64,000 bases of DNA from JAOPZW01 sp963807305. Its GTDB lineage: Bacteria; Actinomycetota; Thermoleophilia; Solirubrobacterales; Solirubrobacteraceae. Positions within the stretch are counted from its first letter, which is position 1. Every line of letters starts with the position of its first letter. Position numbers and translations under genes: made by a program. The notes under the pieces are model-generated. The model searched no databases, had not been told where the DNA came from, and saw only the letters and a list, made by a program, of their open reading frames with translations. Positions 58,296-64,000 of the stretch are shown piece after piece. The stretch covers positions 372,001-436,000 of the forward strand of contig CAWEBN010000008.1 in assembly GCA_963807305.1 (NCBI GenBank). Reading direction: 5' to 3'.

Positions 58296-59180
58296 ATGAC
58301 CCGTCCCGTTGCCGTCGTCACGGGCGCCGCTCACGGCATCGGTCTCGAGACCGCGCGGCGGCTGGCCGCCACGCATCGCGTCGCGCTGCTCGACCTCGAC
58401 GCCGCGGGCGCGGAGCAGGCTGCGGCCGGCCTCGGCGATGCCGTCTGGGCCGGCTGCGACATCACCGATCCCGACGCGGTGGCGACCGCGGTCGACGAGG
58501 TCGTCGCCGAGTGCGGCGGCATCGACGTCTGCGTCTCCAACGCCGGCATCGCGGCGATGGGCGCCATGCGCCACCTGGACCCTGACGTGCTCGCCGCGCA
58601 GGTCAACGTCAACCTCCTGGGCAACTGGCGCTTCATCCACGCCTGCCTGCCGCACGTGATCGCCCGCCGCGGGTACGTGCTCGGCGTCGCGTCGCTTGCG
58701 GCGATCGTCCCGCCGCTGGGCATCGGCGCCTACGGCGCCTCGAAGGCCGGCCTCGAGCAGCTGCTCAACGTGCTGCGCATCGAGGTCCGCCACCTCGGCG
58801 TCGACGTCGGCGTGGCCTACTTCTCGTGGATCGACACCGACATGGTGCGCGGCGCCGAAGGCCACCACCCCGGTTTCGCCACGATGCGCCGGGGCCTGCG
58901 CGGGCCTGCCGGCAAGACGCTGCCCGTCGCCGCGGCGGCCGACGCCATCGTCGAGGGCGTGCACAAGCGCTCGCGCAGGGTGGCCGCGCCGGGGTTCGTC
59001 GGCGTGCTGTACCGCCTGCGGGGCCTCGTGCCCGAGCTCATCGATCGCGAGGCAGCGAAGTCGGCCCCGGACGTCGACCGCTTCACCGCAGAGATGGTGG
59101 CCGAGCGCGGCGCCTTCGCCGCCGGCCTGCGCCCGGGCGAGCAGTCCAGCGACGCCGCAGCGCGCTCCGCCGGGCGCTGA
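58296..59180 (+). CDS. short-chain dehydrogenase/reductase
   Basis: 294 residues from ATG 58296; TAGGAGG lies upstream, in which the TAG is the stop of the small gene. Cofactor motif TGAAHGIG near residue 9, NAG, and catalytic Y146/K150 in YGASKAGLEQLL. Asp at the end of strand 2 (LLDLDAAG) suggests NAD(H) use. The C-terminal extension (about 250-294) resembles the SDRs fused to or working with lipid metabolism. The substrate is unknown. In the 121 bases after it, an ACCGCTCG/CGAGCGGT inverted repeat (59185-59218) may terminate transcription. Confidence 0.92.
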   Translation: MTRPVAVVTGAAHGIGLETARRLAATHRVALLDLDAAGAEQAAAGLGDAVWAGCDITDPDAVATAVDEVVAECGGIDVCVSNAGIAAMGAMRHLDPDVLAAQVNVNLLGNWRFIHACLPHVIARRGYVLGVASLAAIVPPLGIGAYGASKAGLEQLLNVLRIEVRHLGVDVGVAYFSWIDTDMVRGAEGHHPGFATMRRGLRGPAGKTLPVAAAADAIVEGVHKRSRRVAAPGFVGVLYRLRGLVPELIDREAAKSAPDVDRFTAEMVAERGAFAAGLRPGEQSSDAAARSAGR

Positions 59181-59301
59181 GAACCCACCGCTCGGCGCAC
59201 TCATACGAACGTCGAGCGGTATCAAGCTGCGCCCTCGCGTCGACCGATAAGCGGACCAGGCGCCGACGAACGGCGTCTTGGGGAACCGCTGGAGGCGCTT
59301 C

Positions 59302-60930
59302 ATGAACGTGGTTTGGGGAATTCGTTGGGATCGCGACGACGATCGTCGCCGCCGACTGCTGGTCGCGGTCGCGCTGCTGGCCGCCCTCGCGGCGGTCGCG
59401 CTCATCTTCCTTACGCGTGGGGCCTCGCACGGCCCGCTGCAGGCGGTGATCGTGCGCGCCGAGCCCAACGAGCTTGCCGCCGCGCAGCGCGCCGTCGAGC
59501 GCAACGGGGGCACGGTCGGGCAGGCGCTGCCCGTCGTCAACGGATTCGTCGCACAGGTGCCGGCCGGCTCCGAGCGCGCCCTCGGCGCGACGGACGGCGT
59601 CGCCGCCGTGGTCCTCGACAGCCCGATCAAGGGCTGGGCCGACAGCAAGAGCGAGGACGCCGCCGTCACCGCCGCCACGCCGGGCACGACTCTCGCGTCG
59701 GTGCGCGAGGCGATCGGCGCCGACCAGTCGGGCGCCACCGGCAGCGGCGTCGACGTCGCCGTGATCGACACGGGCATGGTCCCGGTGCCGGCCCTGGCCG
59801 CCCAGGGCAAGGTCGTCCAGGGCCCCGACTTCTCCAACCAGAGCCGCGACCGCGACCTGGCCCACCTCGACACCTACGGGCACGGCACGCACGTGGCCGG
59901 CATCATCGCCGGCGACGATCCGAAGTCCGGCTTCCAGGGCGTCGCTCCCGGCGCCCGCCTGGTCAACGTCAAGGCCGCCGGCGCCGATGGCTCGACGACG
60001 CTCGCCGCGATCGTCGCGTCGGTCGGCTGGGTCATCGCCCACCGCAACGACAACGGGCTGCACGTCCGCGTCCTCAACCTCTCCTTCGGCACGCCGCCCA
60101 GCCGCTACCAGAGCGACCTGCTGGCCTACGCGGTCGAGCAGGCCTGGAAGGCCGGGATCGTCGTGGTCGTCTCCGCCGGCAACGAGGGCGACCAGCATCG
60201 CGGCCTGACCTCGCCCGGCTACGACCCCTTCATCCTCACGATCGGCGCCGACGACCTGTCCGGCACCGCCGCCGTGGGCGACGACGTCGTGCCCTCGTGG
60301 TCGAGCCGTGGTCTGGGCCGCAACCCCGACCTCGTCGCGCCGGGCCGCTCGATCACGAGCCTGCGCGACCCGAACTCCGCCCTCGACCTCGCGCACCCCG
60401 AGGCCCGCGTGGGCGACGACCTGCTCAAGGGCAGCGGCACGTCGCAGGCCGCCGCCGTCGTCTCGGGCGCGGTCGCGCTGCTGCTCGAGCGCCGGCCCGA
60501 CCTGACACCCGATCAGGTCAAGGCGATCGTCAAGTCCTCTGCCGACCCGCTGTCCGGACCCGGGGCCGACGCCCAGGGTGCGGGCCGGCTCAACGTGCTC
60601 CGCGCAATCGCCGCGACGAGCCCCGACCCGACCTCGGTGCGCCAGCCGTTCCAGCCCGCCGAGGTCCGCGGCATCGTGGCCAGGCTGGTGGCCGGTCTGT
60701 CGAGCAGCCGTCACGCCGAGGTGGGTCCCGTCGGCCCCGACGGCTCGAGCTGGGGCGGCGCCAAGTGGGGCGGCTCCTCCTGGGGTGGCGCGAAGTGGGG
60801 CGGCTCGTCGTGGGGCGGCTCCTCGTGGGGCGGCTCGTCCTGGGGCGGCTCGTCCTGGGGCGGCTCGTCCTGGGGCGGCTCCTCGTGGGGCGGCTCCTCG
60901 TGGGGCGGCTCGTCCTGGGGCGACGGCTGA
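59302..60930 (+). CDS. S8 subtilisin-like serine protease with SSWGG-repeat tail
   Basis: 542 residues from ATG 59302 (GGAGG 6 bases upstream). One N-terminal membrane helix (about 19-37), a propeptide-like region, and the S8 domain with D156 (VIDTG), H194 (HGTHVAG), oxyanion N294 (SAGNEG) and S381 (GTSQAAAV). The last about 60 residues are SSWGG units mixed with AKWGG. The tail is Trp/Gly/Ser only and may bind wall or matrix polymers. Three bases separate it from the GGDEF/EAL gene, so the two are probably co-expressed. Confidence 0.94.
   Translation: MNVVWGIRWDRDDDRRRRLLVAVALLAALAAVALIFLTRGASHGPLQAVIVRAEPNELAAAQRAVERNGGTVGQALPVVNGFVAQVPAGSERALGATDGVAAVVLDSPIKGWADSKSEDAAVTAATPGTTLASVREAIGADQSGATGSGVDVAVIDTGMVPVPALAAQGKVVQGPDFSNQSRDRDLAHLDTYGHGTHVAGIIAGDDPKSGFQGVAPGARLVNVKAAGADGSTTLAAIVASVGWVIAHRNDNGLHVRVLNLSFGTPPSRYQSDLLAYAVEQAWKAGIVVVVSAGNEGDQHRGLTSPGYDPFILTIGADDLSGTAAVGDDVVPSWSSRGLGRNPDLVAPGRSITSLRDPNSALDLAHPEARVGDDLLKGSGTSQAAAVVSGAVALLLERRPDLTPDQVKAIVKSSADPLSGPGADAQGAGRLNVLRAIAATSPDPTSVRQPFQPAEVRGIVARLVAGLSSSRHAEVGPVGPDGSSWGGAKWGGSSWGGAKWGGSSWGGSSWGGSSWGGSSWGGSSWGGSSWGGSSWGGSSWGDG
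60751..60924. repeat. 15-bp tandem repeats encoding SSWGG
   Basis: A TGGGGCGGCTCSTCS-type 15-base unit is repeated about a dozen times in register with the coding frame. The first copies are varied (AKWGG units alternate) and the later ones nearly identical, so the array has grown from its 3' part. Confidence 0.88.
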
Positions 60931-60933
60931 GCC

Positions 60934-63510
60934 GTGCCCGCTCCGGGCCCCAAGTCCCGTAATAGGCACGCCCCGCGAGGGCGCGGACGCCGCCTGCGAC
61001 CAGGCGGCCATCCGCGCGTCTGGGGGCTGATCGCCGCCATGGGGGCGAGCGCACTGGCGCTCACCCTCTTGCACGTTCGCCACCTGCACGCCCTCGGCCC
61101 GCACCCGCGCCCGGCCTGGTGGCTGCTGGCGGGGGCGTTCGCGGTCGCCGAGCTGTGCGTGGTGCACGTCGAGTTCCGGCGCAACGTCCACATCTTCTCG
61201 CTCAGCGAACTGCCGCTGGTCTTCGGGCTCATCTTCGCCGAGCCGTGGGCGATGCTGCTCGGCATCCTGCTCGGGCCGATCGTCGTCCTGGTCGTCAACC
61301 GCGGGCAGTCGCCGGTCAAGGTCGCCTTCAACGTCACGCTCTTCTGGCTGGGCGGCGCCCTCGCCGCGACGATCTTCCACGCGCTGCTCGCTACCGACGC
61401 CATCATCGAGCCCAGCGTGTGGGGCGCCGCGCTGCTGGCCACGCTGGCCAACGCGGTCCTCGGTGCGCTGCTGGTGTGCGCGGTCATCCGTCTCTCGGGT
61501 CAGCCCATCGCCTTCGCCAAGCTCATGCGCACCCTGGCCATGGCCACGGCGGTGTGCATCACCAACACGTGCCTCGCGCTCGGCGGCGCGGCGGCGGTGG
61601 CCGCCGATGCGCGCGCGGCCGTGCTGCTCGTCATCCCGGCCGCGGCCGTCGTCCTCGCCTACCGCGCCTACATGGCCGAGCGGCGCAAGCACGAGAGCCT
61701 CGAGTTCCTGCACGAGGTCACGCGCCTGCTCGCGCGCGCGCCCGACATCACCGCCGGCATCTCGGGCCTGCTGCAGCGCACGCTCGACGTCTTCCGCGGC
61801 GATCTGGCCGAGATCATCCTGCTGCCCTCCGACCAGCGCTCCGAGGCGCTGCGCACGACGGTCGAGCAGGGCGGGACGGTCGAGCCGATGGTGCTCGCCG
61901 ACCGCTACGTGGCCGATGCCCTGCACGCCCTGGTCGACGGCGACACGCCCGCACGGCTGCTCGAGCGCCCGCTGGCCGATCCGCTCCTCGACGCGGCCCT
62001 GGCCCGGCGCGGCGTGCAGCGCGCGATGCTCGCGGCGCTCCCGGGCGAGACGCGCGTCGTCGGCACCTTCCTGGTCGCCAACCGCAGCACGGTCGGCAGC
62101 TTCGACGGGCACGACCTCACGCTCTTCGGGACGCTGGCCAACCACGCGAGCGTCTCGTTGGAGTACGACCGCCTCGAGCACCTCGTGTCGCAGTTGCGCG
62201 AGCTGCAGGGCCGCCTCGAGCACCAGGCCTTCCACGACCCGCTGACGGGCCTGGCCAACCGCGCGCTCTTCCTCGACCGCCTCGGCGAGCTGCTGGCGTC
62301 GGGCCGGCGCGACTACACCGTCCTCTTCCTCGACCTCGACGACTTCAAGACGATCAACGACTCGCTGGGGCACTCGATCGGCGACGAGCTGCTGGAGGCG
62401 GTCGCCGGCCGCCTGCTCGGCGCGCTGAAGGGCGGCGACCTCGCCGCGCGGCTCGGCGGCGACGAGTTCGCCGTGCTCCTGCACGACGTCAGCGACGCCG
62501 AGCACGTCCGCAGCGTGGCCGACCGCGTCATCGGACTCCTCGAGCGCCCGTTCGCGGTCGCCGGGCACGAGATCTCGGCGCACGCGAGCCTCGGGATCGT
62601 CGAGGGCTGGACGGCGGAGGTCGACAGCGCCGAGGAGCTGCTGCGCAACGCGGACGTCGCCATGTACACGGCCAAGAACGCCGGCAAGCAGCGCCACGAG
62701 GTCTTCGAGCCGGCGATGCACGCCGCCGTCCTGCGCCGCCACCGCCTGAAGGAGGACCTCCAGCGCGCGGCCGAGCGCGGCGAGCTGGTCGTCGAGCTGC
62801 AGCCGATCGTCGAGCTCGCCACGGGCAACGTCTCCGCAGCCGAGGCCCTCGTGCGCTGGAACCACCCCGAGCGCGGCCGCATGACGCCGGGCGACTTCAT
62901 CGACGTCGCCGAGGAGACCGGCCGCATCCTCGAGGTCGACCGCTTCGTCCTCGAGCACGGCTGCGGGCTCGCCGCGAGCTGGCCCTCGGGCGAGGCCGGC
63001 GCCGTCGCCCTGCACGTCAACGTCTCCCCGCGCGAGCTTCAGCGCCCCGAGCTCATCCGCCGCGTGTCCGACGCCCTGGAGACCACCGGCCTGCCGCCCA
63101 ACCGCCTCGTCCTCGAGATCACCGAGAGCGGCCTGATGCGCGACCCGCGCGCGGTCCTCGGCCGCCTGCAGGCCCTGCGCGAGCTCGGCGTCCGCCTGGC
63201 CATCGACGACTTCGGCACCGGCTACTCCTCGCTGAGCTACCTGCGCTGGATGCCCATCGACGTCCTGAAGATGGACAAGTCCTTCGTCGACGACCTCTCG
63301 AGCGGCGACCAGCGCACGGCGCTGGCCGGCACCATCGCCGGCCTGGCCCGCACGTTGAGCATGACGGTGGTCGCGGAGGGCATCGAGCGCCCCGAGCAGG
63401 CCGACATGCTGCACGCGATGCAGTGCGAGCTCGGCCAGGGCTACCTCTTCGCCGCGCCGCTGAACCCGGAGACCTTCCGGGACCTGCTCGTCGCGCGCTG
63501 CGCGGCCTGA
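60934..63510 (+). CDS. membrane GGDEF-EAL c-di-GMP synthase/phosphodiesterase
   Basis: 858 residues from GTG 60934. The N-terminal about 250 residues hold six or seven membrane helices, then a GAF-like segment (about 265-410), GGDEF at 508-512 and an EAL domain with EAL at 637-639, NVSPRE, IDDFGTGYSSLSYL and KMDKSFVDD. Both active-site motifs are intact. The product-inhibition I-site five residues before GGDEF reads KGGD rather than RxxD, so feedback inhibition may be weak. It controls cellular c-di-GMP, fitting the surface and matrix genes nearby. Confidence 0.95.
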   Translation: MPAPGPKSRNRHAPRGRGRRLRPGGHPRVWGLIAAMGASALALTLLHVRHLHALGPHPRPAWWLLAGAFAVAELCVVHVEFRRNVHIFSLSELPLVFGLIFAEPWAMLLGILLGPIVVLVVNRGQSPVKVAFNVTLFWLGGALAATIFHALLATDAIIEPSVWGAALLATLANAVLGALLVCAVIRLSGQPIAFAKLMRTLAMATAVCITNTCLALGGAAAVAADARAAVLLVIPAAAVVLAYRAYMAERRKHESLEFLHEVTRLLARAPDITAGISGLLQRTLDVFRGDLAEIILLPSDQRSEALRTTVEQGGTVEPMVLADRYVADALHALVDGDTPARLLERPLADPLLDAALARRGVQRAMLAALPGETRVVGTFLVANRSTVGSFDGHDLTLFGTLANHASVSLEYDRLEHLVSQLRELQGRLEHQAFHDPLTGLANRALFLDRLGELLASGRRDYTVLFLDLDDFKTINDSLGHSIGDELLEAVAGRLLGALKGGDLAARLGGDEFAVLLHDVSDAEHVRSVADRVIGLLERPFAVAGHEISAHASLGIVEGWTAEVDSAEELLRNADVAMYTAKNAGKQRHEVFEPAMHAAVLRRHRLKEDLQRAAERGELVVELQPIVELATGNVSAAEALVRWNHPERGRMTPGDFIDVAEETGRILEVDRFVLEHGCGLAASWPSGEAGAVALHVNVSPRELQRPELIRRVSDALETTGLPPNRLVLEITESGLMRDPRAVLGRLQALRELGVRLAIDDFGTGYSSLSYLRWMPIDVLKMDKSFVDDLSSGDQRTALAGTIAGLARTLSMTVVAEGIERPEQADMLHAMQCELGQGYLFAAPLNPETFRDLLVARCAA

Positions 63511-63625
63511 GTCATCCGCCGGCGCGCGCGGTTCGTCCGCGGCGCTCGCCGCACTGCGCGGCGCCAACAGCATCACCGAGGGGAGGGAGTGTGCCCGGGC
63601 GCGAGCCTCGGCGACCGTCCTCCCG

Positions 63626-63676
63626 CGAACCAGTCCAAGTTAGGCCCGGAAACCGGGCACAAACCGGACTGGTTCG
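63626..63676. other. nested perfect hairpin / cruciform
   Basis: CGAACCAGTCC (63626-63636) and GGACTGGTTCG (63666-63676) pair perfectly over 11 bp. Inside, GCCCGG-AAA-CCGGGC (63644-63658) forms a second perfect stem with a triloop. The architecture matches 38092-38136. It lies 116 bases after the GGDEF/EAL stop, inside the repeat element. Confidence 0.8.
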
Positions 63677-63710
63677 AGCACCAGCGCCCCCGGGCGCCGC
63701 CACCGCCCCG

Positions 63711-63818
63711 GGCGCCGCCCGCGCCCCGAACGTCCGCCACCCCCCGGGCGCCGCCCGCGCCCCGAACGTCCGCCACCCCCCGGGCGCCGCCCGCGCCCCG
63801 AACGTCCGCCACCGCCCT
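63711..63818. repeat. three 36-bp tandem repeats
   Basis: The unit GGCGCCGCCCGCGCCCCGAA followed by CGTCCGCCACC and a C-run repeats three times with a 36-base period, nearly identical. There are no spacers between copies, so it is a tandem array and not a CRISPR. Confidence 0.85.
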
Positions 63819-63914
63819 TTCCCTCGATGCGGCAGTAAGCGCCGCGCGGCACGCCGACGCCGCACGGAGAACACGAGCCCGCGTTCGACGCCGAACAAAC
63901 ACCGAAAATACCCT

Positions 63915-63958
63915 CTTGATCGATCAAGACTTGATCGATACAGTCTTGAACGATTCAG
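63915..63958 (+). promoter_or_regulatory. three tandem palindromic operators overlapping a promoter
   Basis: CTTGATCGATCAAG (63915), CTTGATCGATACAG (63930) and CTTGAACGATTCAG (63945) are 14-base boxes with a central CG, at exact 15-base spacing, and the last abuts the ATG at 63959. A promoter can be fitted: TTGATC (63916-63921), 17-base spacer, TACAGT (63939-63944). Central-CG palindromes are typical of LacI-family operators, so autoregulation is likely. Confidence 0.7.
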
Positions 63959-64000
63959 ATGGCAGCCCGCACCTCACACGCCCCCACCCTCGCCGACGTC
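63959..64000 (+). CDS. probable LacI-family regulator, N-terminus only
   Basis: The 14 visible residues, MAARTSHAPTLADV, match the start of the LacI helix-turn-helix (PTLADVA...), and the frame is open to the window edge. The tandem central-CG operators directly upstream support the call. There is no ribosome-binding site before the ATG, so the message may have almost no leader. Another helix-turn-helix family cannot be excluded from so few residues. Confidence 0.5.
   Translation, partial: MAARTSHAPTLADV

Larger units (their letters stand above)
63561..63842. mobile_element. second MITE-like intergenic element (inverted relative to 21935-22280)
   Basis: In the 448-base gap 63511-63958 no gene is seen. 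The 17-mer at 63567-63583 and the 27-mer at 63816-63842 are exact matches to the two ends of the 21935-22280 element and occur in the same relative order when read on the minus strand. The interior differs: it holds a nested hairpin and three 36-base tandem repeats. There is no transposase and no clear target-site duplication. Confidence 0.55.

Noticed and set aside
59181..59301. Possible c-di-GMP riboswitch upstream of the subtilase/GGDEF-EAL pair
   Set aside because: None of the conserved GEMM loop sequences is present; only simple inverted repeats are visible.
59083..63576. A 1497-codon open frame antisense to the subtilase and GGDEF-EAL genes
   Set aside because: Its translation is Arg/Ala/Gly/Val/Asp-rich without domain signatures, and it mirrors well-recognised genes on the plus strand. 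Such frames are expected at this GC content.
63711..63818. Possible CRISPR array
   Set aside because: The three 36-base units are directly adjacent with no unique spacers, and no cas genes are present.

Overview
The window is very GC-rich, densely coded DNA from a free-living actinobacterium. Several gene families point to the class Thermoleophilia (Solirubrobacterales such as Conexibacter or Solirubrobacter): a DUF6458 protein, a wax-ester-synthase/DGAT, Sec-secreted proteins with calcium-binding glycine/aspartate repeats, a subtilase ending in SSWGG repeats, TasA/SipW-type genes, and many GTG starts with 1- or 4-base stop/start overlaps. The lineage is an inference from gene content. No rRNA, tRNA, CRISPR array, phage or transposase gene was seen.

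Layout. 1-9.9 kb: two DUF899 proteins around an ECF sigma factor with a SnoaL domain, membrane and secreted proteins, a DGAT and a frameshifted GH3 glucosidase. 9.9-14.5 kb: thiolase, DAHP synthase, a membrane zincin and acyl-CoA dehydrogenase. 14.5-26.9 kb: DUF6458, GNAT, phosphoesterase, a coupled carboxyltransferase / amino-acid aldolase / rpiA run, class III aminotransferase, sugar-lactone oxidase, rhodanese, cold-shock protein, cupin-threonine dehydratase and a secreted metzincin. 27-39.4 kb: P450, trypsin-like protease, ArfB-type rescue factor, BKACE enzyme, ECF sigma with its membrane partner, nucleotide cyclase, a c-di-AMP (ydaO) riboswitch ahead of a cell-wall hydrolase, M20 peptidase, peroxiredoxin, LOG protein and a low-complexity repeat protein. 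39.8-46.4 kb: SBP56 methanethiol oxidase with a polytopic partner, an AfsR-like regulator and a BBE-type flavoprotein. 46.4-57 kb, all on the minus strand: a secreted calcium-repeat protein and a SUF iron-sulfur assembly locus split in two by a TasA-SipW-Ig-TasA secreted-fibre cluster. 57-63.5 kb: CAP protein, channel-like protein, SDR, subtilase and a GGDEF/EAL protein. The window ends in the start of a probable LacI-family regulator under three tandem operators.

How it fits together. Many modules act at the cell envelope: TasA-like fibres, calcium-repeat protein, subtilase, trypsin, metzincin, CAP and NlpC/P60-like hydrolase. Signalling parts for three nucleotide second messengers occur: a c-di-AMP riboswitch, a c-di-GMP synthase/phosphodiesterase and a class III cyclase. 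The SUF genes are headed by an Rrf2 regulator with a palindromic operator at its start codon.

The less expected signals are a family of GC-rich intergenic elements with imperfect terminal inverted repeats (21935-22280 and 63561-63842, plus a rearranged relative near 39.5-39.7 kb), two nested hairpins of the same architecture (38.1 and 63.6 kb), the split SUF locus, the three operators with exact 15-bp phasing, and several truncated genes left at gene borders.
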